Shown: positions 36,043 through 44,311 of the stretch, piece after piece
Position numbering within the stretch: the first letter of the stretch is position 1
Layout of the letters: every line of letters starts with the position of its first letter
Assembly (NCBI GenBank): GCA_015061725.1
Contig: SUVX01000009.1
Location: 1-64,000, forward strand
DNA: 64,000 nucleotides
Direction of reading: 5' to 3'
From: Lentisphaerota bacterium
Lineage (GTDB): Bacteria; Verrucomicrobiota; Lentisphaeria; Victivallales; Victivallaceae
Notes under the pieces: model-generated
What the model saw: the letters and a program-made list of their open reading frames with translations, nothing else
Told to the model about the DNA's origin: nothing
Databases searched by the model: none
Translations under genes and position numbers: made by a program

Positions 36043-37605
36043 ATGGATTTACTTTTTGCAGCCGGAAACTCAACGTACCGCATGGGGCTGTCAGGCAACA
36101 CACTGACTGTTCTGTGGATCGGAATCGCCATTTATTTTGCAATCATGCTGGGCATCGGAATCTGGTCCGGCAAGCATATAAAAGACATGAAGGATTTTCT
36201 GGTTGCAGGACAGCGATTGCCATTGTGGATGGCAACGGGAACTCTGATCGCCACCTGGTTCGGCGCGGGTTCCAGCATGGGAGTTTGTGCGACGATTTTC
36301 AGTGACGGTCTGGGGAGTGTTCTTGCGGATCCTTTCGGTGCCTCCATCAGTCTGATTCTTGCCGGTATTTTCATTGTCGGTATGCTCCGCAAACTCAAGT
36401 GTCTGACTGTCACGGATATCATTGCGACCCGTTTCGGCAGCGGTGCGGGGATTTATGCCTCCGTCTGGATGATCCCGGTCTACATCGGCTGGCTGGCGGC
36501 ACAATTTCTCGGAATGGGAACGATCCTGCATGTCATTACCGGTATGGCGGTCTGGAAAGGCACTCTGATCGGAGCCGCAGTGATTTTAATTTATACTTTC
36601 GCAGGCGGTATGTGGGCGGTGACCATCACCGATTTAGTCCAGGTGGGACTGATTGTCATCGGTCTTCTGATTATCATGCCCAATGCCGTCAGTCAGGCGG
36701 GCGGTTTTGACGTTATGCTCAAAGCCCTCAAACCCGGAGATCTTTCCATCGGTATCGGCGAAGTCAAAAACATCAACGACGTGACCTATTACATCGGCAA
36801 CTGGATCATCATGGGACTCGGGTGTATGGTGGGACAGGATCTTATTCAGCGTTCCCTTTCAAGTAAAAATGATAAAGTAGCCATTTCAAGTTCGGTTCTT
36901 TCGGGCTTCATGTATGCGGCTATCGGACTGGTTCCCATCATCATCGGATTCTCTGCCCGTTTCGTCCTTGCCAAACACGGCATCACCACTGAAATTATGG
37001 GAGAAGACCTTGCCAATCAGGTCATGCCCCGTATGGCAATGATCATTCTCGGCAATATCCATCCGGCTCTCATGACCATTTTCCTTGCTGCACTCATCAG
37101 TGCGATCATGAGTTCGGCAGACAGTTCACTTCTGGCGGGCTCTTCTCTTCTGGTCAGAAATGTTGTTTCTCCGCTTTTCCCGAAACTCAACGACAAAAAT
37201 CTGCTGCTGGCGACCCGCATAAGCACGGTGATTCTTGCGCTGATTGCCGCCTATTTTGCCTTTAATGCCAACAGCATTTATTCTCTGATGGTCAACTGCT
37301 GGGCTTCTCAGCTGGTGGTGGTATTCATTCCGGTCATTGCGGCGATCTACTTCAAAAAGGCGAGCCGCACCGGTATCTGGGCGACGATGATCGTTTCAAC
37401 GGTCGTCTGGCTGCTTTACACGTTTATTTCCTCCTGCGGTGCGGGCGGCTCTTTTAATGAAATCCTCAACAGTTCCCAGTTCGAACGCTCGCTTTCCTGC
37501 GGTGCGGTTTACGGATTTGTCGCCGGAATCGCCACGTTCCTTTTCACCTATTTCGGTGAACGTTTGACTGTCAGAATCACCGGCGAAGACGAAAGCTGCG
37601 AGTAA
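36043..37605 (+). CDS. Sodium:solute symporter family protein
   Basis: A 520-residue transporter with about 13 membrane segments. SSS-family blocks are DFLVAGQRLPLWMATGTLIATWFGAGSSMG and ALISAIMSSADSSLLAGSSL, the latter carrying the Ser pair of the second sodium site. The substrate may be proline, pantothenate, a sugar or another solute and cannot be read. I start at 36043, with GGAG upstream and a predicted 85-base leader. tsaC begins directly after its stop, so they share a transcript without an obvious functional link. Confidence 0.9.
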   Translation: MDLLFAAGNSTYRMGLSGNTLTVLWIGIAIYFAIMLGIGIWSGKHIKDMKDFLVAGQRLPLWMATGTLIATWFGAGSSMGVCATIFSDGLGSVLADPFGASISLILAGIFIVGMLRKLKCLTVTDIIATRFGSGAGIYASVWMIPVYIGWLAAQFLGMGTILHVITGMAVWKGTLIGAAVILIYTFAGGMWAVTITDLVQVGLIVIGLLIIMPNAVSQAGGFDVMLKALKPGDLSIGIGEVKNINDVTYYIGNWIIMGLGCMVGQDLIQRSLSSKNDKVAISSSVLSGFMYAAIGLVPIIIGFSARFVLAKHGITTEIMGEDLANQVMPRMAMIILGNIHPALMTIFLAALISAIMSSADSSLLAGSSLLVRNVVSPLFPKLNDKNLLLATRISTVILALIAAYFAFNANSIYSLMVNCWASQLVVVFIPVIAAIYFKKASRTGIWATMIVSTVVWLLYTFISSCGAGGSFNEILNSSQFERSLSCGAVYGFVAGIATFLFTYFGERLTVRITGEDESCE

Positions 37606-38205
37606 ATGTATTACAACTGGCGTAACGGCTCCTCTGAAGGGATAAAGGAAATCGCCTCCATTCTCCGGGAACCGGGGGCGGTTGCAGTCGTGCCGACAGA
37701 AACGGTTTACGGACTTGTCGGCAGAGTGAACGATCCTCTCTGCCGCGAAAAAATCTACGAATTGAAACACCGTGATCCGGCCAAACATCTGGGCTGGTTT
37801 GTTTCAGATACGCTTCAGCTTGAAAAAAACGGCATCCTTCTTTCGGGATACGCCGCACTTCTGGCAGAAAAATTCATGCCGGGACCTCTGACTTTGATCG
37901 TCAAAAAAGAAGATGGTTCCACTGTCGGATTCCGTATTCCCGATCATCCGCAGCTGCTGTCGCTTCTGCGTGAAGTCGGCGAACCGCTTTTTCAAACCAG
38001 TGCCAACCGTTCCGGCAGTCCGAACGCCCTCAGCTGTGCCGGGGCTGTTGAAATGCTCTGCGGAACACCCGATGCCGTTGCCGACGGCGGAGAAATTCCT
38101 TCTGATGCGCTGGCATCCACTATTGTTGACTGTACGGGAGAATTTCCCTGCATTATCCGTCAAGGCGGATTGAATTTAGATGAATTCCTACAATCACTGA
38201 GGTAA
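37606..38205 (+). CDS. tsaC: L-threonylcarbamoyladenylate synthase (Sua5/YrdC)
   Basis: TsaC makes threonylcarbamoyl-AMP from threonine, bicarbonate and ATP for the t6A37 tRNA modification. The YrdC fold is shown by PTETVYGLVGRV (about 30-41), LKHRDPAKHLGWF, GPLTLIVKK, FRIPDHPQ and QTSANRSGSPN. The 199-residue length matches the single-domain TsaC form rather than longer Sua5. It begins at the base after the symporter stop. Its partner tsaD lies 3 kb upstream on the minus strand. Confidence 0.94.
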   Translation: MYYNWRNGSSEGIKEIASILREPGAVAVVPTETVYGLVGRVNDPLCREKIYELKHRDPAKHLGWFVSDTLQLEKNGILLSGYAALLAEKFMPGPLTLIVKKEDGSTVGFRIPDHPQLLSLLREVGEPLFQTSANRSGSPNALSCAGAVEMLCGTPDAVADGGEIPSDALASTIVDCTGEFPCIIRQGGLNLDEFLQSLR

Positions 38206-38208
38206 AAA

Positions 38209-39147
38209 ATGAATACTTTTTCCTGGTCCATGCTCTGCGAAAACGCCCGTCTTTTCGGATTGGATACTGCTGAATTTGCCAAACTCGAACCCTTTTTTCA
38301 GCAGCTTGATAAAGATTTTTTTGCGGAATGTGCGGAAAAAGTGATTGGAAACTTTCCCTTTCAAAAGGTAACGGAGCGTTTCAAGTCAGGGGAACTTGAG
38401 AAATTTCATCTTCTTTGTATTATTGCCAACTATCAGAAAGTTGTTGAACTTTACCGGACTTCGGGCTGGCCTGAAGACTCCCTGCAGGAAATTCTTTCTG
38501 ACCTGAAATGCTGGGAGCCTGTTATGCTGCGCGATTTGGGATATTTGGGACTTTCTCAGCGTTTATTCATCTGGGCGCAGGCGTGTCTCACCGGCGAAGT
38601 CAAACAGTTCGGCAGACTTCAGTGCAATGATATCCACCTCTTTGCCCTGAAACTTTCTCTCTACCGCCGGGCGGACGGAACTCTGAAAGAGTTTCCCGCA
38701 TTTCAGAAAGGCAATCCCGCCTCTCCCGATTTGACTTACGGAGACAAAACAATCAACATCCATATTCCGGCACGCGGTCCATTAAAAGCCGATGAATGTA
38801 TGGCTTCTTTCCGCCGCATGAGCCGCTTCTGTCAGGAGTTTTATCCTGATTATGATTACAAGGCTATCGTCTGCTATTCCTGGCTGCTTGACCCGCAATT
38901 TAAAGAGTTTCTCCCTGAAACATCCAATATCGTTCAGTTCCAGAAACTCGGACACAATCTCATCTGCCCCGGCAGAGACGAAACGCGCGAAGTCATCTGG
39001 AGAATCTGGGGCGCCCCCGGTCTCTCCACGCCGATTGATCAACTCCCCGCACGCAACGCCATGGAACGCGGCGTTGTCGATTTTCTGAAACAGGGACGCC
39101 GCTTTCAGGAAGGTCTCCTCGTCATCTTCAAAGACGAGCTTCTTTGA
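38209..39147 (+). CDS. Acyltransferase-like protein (NAT_N/GNAT_C type)
   Basis: A 312-residue cytosolic protein. The second half has INIHIPARGPLKADECMASF and LLDPQFKEFLPETSNIVQFQ, which match the two-domain proteins annotated as NAT_N plus GNAT_C acyltransferases. The N-terminal half (to about 120) is helical. I do not know a proven reaction for this group. It starts 4 bp after tsaC, so it is the last gene of the symporter unit. The family call rests on remembered motifs. Confidence 0.6.
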   Translation: MNTFSWSMLCENARLFGLDTAEFAKLEPFFQQLDKDFFAECAEKVIGNFPFQKVTERFKSGELEKFHLLCIIANYQKVVELYRTSGWPEDSLQEILSDLKCWEPVMLRDLGYLGLSQRLFIWAQACLTGEVKQFGRLQCNDIHLFALKLSLYRRADGTLKEFPAFQKGNPASPDLTYGDKTINIHIPARGPLKADECMASFRRMSRFCQEFYPDYDYKAIVCYSWLLDPQFKEFLPETSNIVQFQKLGHNLICPGRDETREVIWRIWGAPGLSTPIDQLPARNAMERGVVDFLKQGRRFQEGLLVIFKDELL

Positions 39148-39154
39148 CAAAAGC

Positions 39155-39200
39155 AGGGGACTTGTTGAGGGTATGATTTACCTCTGAAGATGTTTGCTTT
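39155..39200. repeat. Fragment of repeat module B
   Basis: AGCAGGGGACTTGTTGAGGG and TATGATTTACC followed by GATGTTTGC match the edge of module B at 13925 and 43600 without its hairpin. It begins shortly after the acyltransferase-like stop. Confidence 0.55.
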
Positions 39201-39236
39201 TACAGAAACGTATTTCAATATTTACCGTATCAATTC

Positions 39237-39265
39237 TTGAATATATCTTGAATGAGTGATATATT
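39237..39265 (+). promoter_or_regulatory. Putative promoter of the 1030-residue secreted protein
   Basis: TTGAAT (39237-39242) and TATATT (39260-39265) are 17 bp apart, 40 bases before the ATG at 39306. CTTGAAT is repeated within the spacer. A good ribosome binding site (AAGAGGT) follows at about 39292. Confidence 0.55.
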
Positions 39266-39305
39266 TTTTTAACAACGTAAAAATTTTAATATAAGAGGTA
39301 ACAAA

Positions 39306-42300
39306 ATGAGGTTATTAAAGAATCTTTTGCTGTGTACAGTTTTTTGCCTGTTTTCTGCCGTTTTTGCTGAAAATCTGCTTTCTGATCCATCATTTGAAAG
39401 TGCCACCGGAAAGAAACCGGGAAAATCTTTCAGAGTGGATATCCTGAAAGAGTGGCCCGGCTTGCTCAACAGCGGCAGTAAACGCGGAAGGATCTCTCTT
39501 TCCGCCGAAGCATACAGCGGAAAACAGGCGGTGCGGATTACCACTATCGGAAAACGCGGTTTCAATTCTCTCAGCAACCGCAAACTGATTCCCGTCTCCG
39601 AGGGCGAAGTTGTGACTGCAAGTGTGATGTTCAAGGGGAAGGGTACCGGATATATCCGTGTTTATTTCTGTGATGAAAAGGGCAAATCCCTTAAAAAATA
39701 TCAAATGCTCGGCAGTCCCGCCAAAAAAGAATACAGCAAACTGGTTCTGCGCTTTACTGTTCCCGCCGGCGTGAAAAATCTGCGCATGGCTCTGGAAACT
39801 CTGCGGGATGATGCGGATATCACCTTTGATGATGCAGCTCTTACTGTTGCCCGCGGTGATATGCTTGAAAATGAAAAATTCCGCATAACTTTCAATCCGC
39901 GCATCGGCGGCGTTGTGGACTCTTTTATTTTGAAGAAAAGTAAAACAGAATTGACTTCAAAACGTTATTTCGGCAAAAGCGGTGCATTGTTCAATACAGT
40001 TGTTCCGGATAAAAGTCTTCCCGGCATGTTCGGTGAAAAAGTTTTCACCCGTGTGGAAATGAGTAAAAACTCCGCCACCTACCGCAGTACGCTGGACCGC
40101 GGCACCCTCTCCGGTCTGCAGCTTGATAAAAAATATACCCTGACAGATAACGGAATCAAAGTCAAATTGACTTTTACAAATACGGGAAAAAATAAAATTT
40201 CGACCGGCTGCCGTGTTCAGAACTTCGTCATTTCCTCTCCGGGAGTATGGTCATGGCCAACGCCGGACTGGATAACGATTTTCCGTCAGGGTAAAGAATC
40301 CCTCAATGGCATGAGTTCCTATCACGCCGATCTTTTCCGTTCCGGATGGATTGCCCGGTATTACAACGATCTTGAAATGTCCCTGGTCGGCAATGCTGAC
40401 ACACAGCAGATCAGCAGACTTTACAGTTATTTTATCCGCTATCCCGGATGCGGAACTATGGAGTTTTATCTGCGTAAATTCCAGTTGTCTCCCGGAGAAA
40501 AAAAGAGTTTTGAGCTTGATTTGACCGTTGTTCCCGGCAAACGCAAATATTATGCGGATGCCGCAGGCGAAAAACAGCGTTTTGAAGTTATCAAACCGAT
40601 CGTTCTGCCGCCTGCCCCCAAACAGTCGGCTCTCCCTGAAAATTTCCGGAACGTCTTTCCGCACGTCGGCGGATTGGGTAATCTCAACCAACCTGAAATG
40701 GGCGGTCTTACCCGGGGAACATATCCGCAGATATTTGCCCGGATCGCACCGCGTTTGATGCGTATTCAGCTTGACAGTTATTTCAACAGTTTTGCACCGA
40801 GCCGGTTGATTTACGGCAATATGCATGTGCCGTTCTTCAATGCAAAAGGTGAACATAAACTCGGAGAAATGCTCAACCGTTACAATGCATTTTTCTTTCT
40901 CTCCACGCTGACGCTTCTCCGCAGTGATGTGGATGTGAATGTCTATATGAAAAACCGTTTTCCGGCAATCAAAAAAATCGTTACCCAACCCGATTTGCAG
41001 CGTTTTATCAAGAAATACGGCGACCGCATTCCGGTCTTTTTCACCGGAGACGAACTGTTGCCGCAAAATATTGATGTCATGCTCAGAATCAACGAGGAAT
41101 TGAAAAAATATCTGCCGGAACATACGACCCTTTTCCCGTATCTGCACAGCGTTGCCGCAGACTTCATTCCCTATGTGCCTGTTTTTGTCGGAGACTTCTA
41201 TCCGGTGAAACGTCAAAACTCTTCCGGACGTAATCCGTGGAGTGTTTACGATCATTTTCTCGGCGTTGTCAAACGTGCGGGAGATACGCCGGTCTGGTTC
41301 ATGCCCCAGGGATTTGGCGGCGGTCCTGTCAGTTCCTACGCCTTCCCCACGGCGGCAGAAATGAGTCTGATGCTGCATCTGTCTCTTGCTGCGGGTGTCA
41401 AAGGCGTGGCATGGCACGGTTTCCCCAGCGGCACCTGGCCGTGGATGATGAATTACAGCATGTACCGTTACAGCATGCTCGGCGGTGCCGGACAGCGCAC
41501 GCCCTCCTGGGCAGGTATTGTTGATGCCGGCAAAGCCATGGCATCCGCCGGAGGACTGCTGCTGCGTGCAAAACCTGTCAAACTTCCTGCCGGTACAGGT
41601 ATTTCAAGCGGAGAATATACTTCTAAGGGCAATTTCTATTCCGGACCGGCAATTCGTCTCTTTGCGCTGAAAGCACCTGAGGGAACGGTATTTATTGCCG
41701 TAAATCAAAATGTGAATGCTTCTGAAAAAGCTGAAATCACTCTGCCGCAGGGCAAACTGCTTGACTTGATTTCTCTCAAAACTCTGCCTCAGCGCAAATT
41801 CACTCTTACCTTGAAACCCGGCAGTGCTGCTTATATTTACTGCGGAAAAAACTTATCCGGAGCAGCTCCTGCTCTGCGCGGACGTTTCCAGGCGGAACGC
41901 GGACGTTATCTGCTGCTTGCCGACAGTGTCAAAGGACAGAACATCCGTGTCATTGATCCCGATACTCTGGCAAAACTTCCGCCGTATCAGGCTGTGACAA
42001 AACTGCTTGCGGAATATGCTGCACTTGAAAAGCGTATTGCCGTATCTCCGATTGGAAAAATCCGTGCTGAAGTTGCCGCCGTGCGTGAAGTTCTTGAAAA
42101 AATCGAATTCCGTCTCTGCTGTGCCTGGGAAATTGCGGTTCCGCCTGAAGTTTTTAAGAAAACCCCCCGCTACACCCGTTTTGCGCCGCATCCGGACAGG
42201 GAATTCATGGCATTGCGGACTGAACTTGCCGCAGCGTATGCTGATTTCTTTGCAATTTCAGACAAGGTGGATGAAGGCGTTTCCGTTAAAACCGATGCCG

Positions 42301-42398
42301 TTTATAAGATGTCAAAACGTCTGAGAGCCGCCGCAGAAAAGATGCACGCCTACCTTGATAAACGCAAAGCGCGCATTGACAATCCCTACGTCGATTAA
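39306..42398 (+). CDS. Large secreted glycan-active-like protein
   Basis: A 1030-residue exported protein. Visible parts: signal peptide (1-21); a CBM4/9-like jelly roll (about 22-180; NLLSDPSFESATG, YSGKQAVRITT, ITFDDAALTV); a beta-rich region (about 185-430); a probable TIM barrel (about 450-790; HSVAADFIPYVPVFVGDFYPV, GDTPVWFMPQGFGGG, GVKGVAWHGFP); a small beta domain (about 800-860); and a helical C-terminus. This order suits a glycoside hydrolase, but no family was identified and catalytic residues were not placed. It is a single-gene unit with its own promoter and terminator. Confidence 0.65.
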   Translation: MRLLKNLLLCTVFCLFSAVFAENLLSDPSFESATGKKPGKSFRVDILKEWPGLLNSGSKRGRISLSAEAYSGKQAVRITTIGKRGFNSLSNRKLIPVSEGEVVTASVMFKGKGTGYIRVYFCDEKGKSLKKYQMLGSPAKKEYSKLVLRFTVPAGVKNLRMALETLRDDADITFDDAALTVARGDMLENEKFRITFNPRIGGVVDSFILKKSKTELTSKRYFGKSGALFNTVVPDKSLPGMFGEKVFTRVEMSKNSATYRSTLDRGTLSGLQLDKKYTLTDNGIKVKLTFTNTGKNKISTGCRVQNFVISSPGVWSWPTPDWITIFRQGKESLNGMSSYHADLFRSGWIARYYNDLEMSLVGNADTQQISRLYSYFIRYPGCGTMEFYLRKFQLSPGEKKSFELDLTVVPGKRKYYADAAGEKQRFEVIKPIVLPPAPKQSALPENFRNVFPHVGGLGNLNQPEMGGLTRGTYPQIFARIAPRLMRIQLDSYFNSFAPSRLIYGNMHVPFFNAKGEHKLGEMLNRYNAFFFLSTLTLLRSDVDVNVYMKNRFPAIKKIVTQPDLQRFIKKYGDRIPVFFTGDELLPQNIDVMLRINEELKKYLPEHTTLFPYLHSVAADFIPYVPVFVGDFYPVKRQNSSGRNPWSVYDHFLGVVKRAGDTPVWFMPQGFGGGPVSSYAFPTAAEMSLMLHLSLAAGVKGVAWHGFPSGTWPWMMNYSMYRYSMLGGAGQRTPSWAGIVDAGKAMASAGGLLLRAKPVKLPAGTGISSGEYTSKGNFYSGPAIRLFALKAPEGTVFIAVNQNVNASEKAEITLPQGKLLDLISLKTLPQRKFTLTLKPGSAAYIYCGKNLSGAAPALRGRFQAERGRYLLLADSVKGQNIRVIDPDTLAKLPPYQAVTKLLAEYAALEKRIAVSPIGKIRAEVAAVREVLEKIEFRLCCAWEIAVPPEVFKKTPRYTRFAPHPDREFMALRTELAAAYADFFAISDKVDEGVSVKTDAVYKMSKRLRAAAEKMHAYLDKRKARIDNPYVD

Positions 42399-42415
42399 AT
42401 ACGGTGTTTGATTCT

Positions 42416-42449
42416 GCCCTGCGGTATTTGAAATAACGCAGGGCTTTTG
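42416..42449 (+). terminator. Intrinsic terminator
   Basis: GCCCTGCG (42416-42423) pairs with CGCAGGGC (42437-42444), with further A/T pairing inside, followed by TTTTGTG. It lies 18 bp after the stop of the 1030-residue protein. Confidence 0.75.
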
Positions 42450-42495
42450 TGTCGGCTTGCCTGACAGTTGCAATATAAAAAGAAAGGATTTTTTT

Positions 42496-43485
42496 ATGGA
42501 TATTATCATTGCCGGCGGCGGTGTCTCCGCCTTTGAAGCAGCTCTGGCTGCAAGAAAGAGTTCTCCTGACTGTAATATTGTTATTCATTCCGCTGAAAGT
42601 ATTCCCCCCTACCGCCGTCCCGCCCTGCCCGGACTGATTGCTGCAAGCGAAGAGGAATTTTCCAAAATTTTTATCCGGAAAGATGATTTTTATCAGGCAA
42701 ACAATATTCAGCTGATCCTCAATTCCCGGTTGACCGGTATGGACCCCGCCAGAAAAGAGGTGATTTTCAACGGAAACCAAATCTGTCACTATGATAAACT
42801 GATTCTTGCTACCGGCGGTAAAGCCTTTCTTCCGCCGCTCCCCGGCATTGACCGCGAAAATGTCTTTGCCCTGCGTACCTATGACGACTTGATCCGTCTC
42901 CGCAAAAAAATTGCCGAAGGTGCCGAAAAGTTTACCATCGTCGGCGGCGGTATCCTCGGACTGGAACTTGCCGATGCCCTGCTCAAATGCAACGTTGCTG
43001 TGACTTTATTGGAACGCTCCGAACGTCTGCTCAAAAAAGACGTTTCCCCCGAAGACTCTCAGATGATGATGGAAAAACTCCAAACAGTTGAAAACTTCAA
43101 ACTCATCTGCGGTGCCTCAACCTGCGAAGTGACGGAGCAGGGCGTTCTGCTTGAATCCGGCGAAGTCATCCCGAGTGATGTTGTTATTTTTTCCACCGGC
43201 AGCCGTCCGGAACTTTCAGGCATCTCACCCGAAATCAAAGTCGATCGCGGAATCATCGTCAATTCCAGAATGGAATGCAGTCTCCCCGACGTCTTTGCCT
43301 GCGGAGATAACTCCCAGTATGACGGAAATGTCTGCGGTCTTTATACCACCTCGCGCGCCATGGCTGCCGTCGCCGGAAACAACGCCGCCGGAAATTTGAC
43401 GGAATATATACCAAAACATAACTCCATCACCCTCAATGTTTTAGGATTTAAAATGTCAAGTGACGGCAAAGTGACCGTCAAATAA
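42496..43485 (+). CDS. FAD-dependent NAD(P)H oxidoreductase
   Basis: A 329-residue two-dinucleotide-binding flavoprotein. FAD-binding IIAGGGVSAFEAALAA begins at residue 3, the NAD-binding FTIVGGGILGLELADAL at about 150, and DVFACGDNSQY near 270 closes the FAD site. The architecture matches NADH:rubredoxin reductase and related enzymes, but it ends soon after the second FAD motif and lacks a full C-terminal interface domain. It has AAAGGA before the ATG at 42496. It lies before a hydrogenase-linked regulator and hydG but is separated by about 570 bp of repeats, so a role in the same redox system is only possible. Confidence 0.8.
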   Translation: MDIIIAGGGVSAFEAALAARKSSPDCNIVIHSAESIPPYRRPALPGLIAASEEEFSKIFIRKDDFYQANNIQLILNSRLTGMDPARKEVIFNGNQICHYDKLILATGGKAFLPPLPGIDRENVFALRTYDDLIRLRKKIAEGAEKFTIVGGGILGLELADALLKCNVAVTLLERSERLLKKDVSPEDSQMMMEKLQTVENFKLICGASTCEVTEQGVLLESGEVIPSDVVIFSTGSRPELSGISPEIKVDRGIIVNSRMECSLPDVFACGDNSQYDGNVCGLYTTSRAMAAVAGNNAAGNLTEYIPKHNSITLNVLGFKMSSDGKVTVK

Positions 43486-43521
43486 AACCCTCTTTTTTAT
43501 GATAAGAGAGGGGAAGGGAAT

Positions 43522-43578
43522 CGGGGGGAAGAGGAAAACTTCTTTTCCATGTGAAAAGAAGTTTTCCTCTTCCCCCCG
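43522..43578. repeat. Long palindrome A, GAAGAGG stem
   Basis: Perfect 26-bp arms (43522-43547 and 43553-43578) around CATGT, starting CGGGGGGAAGAGGAAAAC. Compared with other copies, changes in the left arm (AAGAGG for AGGCG, CTTCTTTTC for CTTTTTTT) are all matched in the right arm. It is followed by CATCTCTTTTCAAGAAAAGC. Confidence 0.9.
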
Positions 43579-43599
43579 AACCCCCCATCTCTTTTCAAG

Positions 43600-43700
43600 A
43601 AAAGCAGGGTATTTTGAAGTGGGTATGATTTACCATTTATGGTTGTTTTCTGTTCCGCCGTCCCCCGCAGGGCAGACGGCGCAAGACCTGAGAGGTTTGT
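43600..43700. repeat. Repeat module B, copy 5
   Basis: GGGTATTTTGAAGTGGGTA, TGATTTACC, then TTCTGTTCCGCCGTCCCCC, GCAGGG and CAGACGGCGCAAGACC. It joins directly to the palindrome at 43522. The stretch up to 43833 holds no recognised gene but includes GCTGCGACCAACGGGAGC, an inverted match to 17730-17748. Confidence 0.7.
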
Positions 43701-43833
43701 TTTCGCACAAGACTATGGCGGACAAGAGGGAAATATCCAACAATACAAACCTGCTCAGCAACACAAATTTCTCCCCTTGCTGCGACCAACGGGAGCAGCC
43801 CTACCCTGCTTTTTTTGAAAAGTGGAGGGGGGT

Positions 43834-43893
43834 CCGGGGGGAGGCGAAAGACTTTTTTTCACATGGAAAAAAAGTTTTTCGCCTCCCCCCCCG
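43834..43893. repeat. Long palindrome A, reverse-oriented copy
   Basis: Arms of about 26 bp beginning CCGGGGGGAGGCGAAAGAC pair around CACATGG, with one G-U compatible position and two extra C in the right arm. It is flanked by AAAAGTGGAGGGGGGT and GGTTCCCAC, the orientation seen at 33400. It lies 160 bp before the regulator gene at 44055. Confidence 0.85.
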
Positions 43894-44054
43894 GTTCCCA
43901 CATCCTCTTATCACAAACTGCTTGAAAAAACAGGGTTGAGGGTGTATATTTTGGTATGATTTCCCGAACAGCAGCGGTGCGTCCGGTCTGTGAGGGAAGA
44001 TATACGGGGTTTTCTGAAACGGAGGGGTGTTTCCCGACGGACAAGGAGATAATA

Positions 44055-44306
44055 ATGGAAGATACACGCATTGCCCTTATCGGCATAATAGTTGAAGATC
44101 TTTCTGCTACGGAAAAGATCAATCTCATTCTGCATGACTGTTCCGAATTCATCGTTGGACGTATGGGGATACCCTACCGCAAAAAAAATGTCAGCATCAT
44201 CAGTGTCATCGTTGATGCGCCTGCCGATCAAATCAGCTCTATTTCAGGAAAACTCGGCATGATTGAGGGTGTCAATGTCAAAACAGTCTATACAAAAGGA
44301 AAATAA
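44055..44306 (+). CDS. TM1266-type iron-only hydrogenase system regulator
   Basis: An 83-residue protein with an ACT-like fold: TRIALIGIIVEDLSATEKIN, ILHDCSEFIVGRMGIPYR and NVSIISVIVDAPADQISSISGKLG. This small family is usually found with [FeFe]-hydrogenase maturation genes and is presumed to sense or regulate; no mechanism is established to my knowledge. AAGGAG precedes the ATG at 44055. hydG starts 5 bp after its stop, which supports the assignment. Confidence 0.85.
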   Translation: MEDTRIALIGIIVEDLSATEKINLILHDCSEFIVGRMGIPYRKKNVSIISVIVDAPADQISSISGKLGMIEGVNVKTVYTKGK

Positions 44307-44311
44307 TTATC

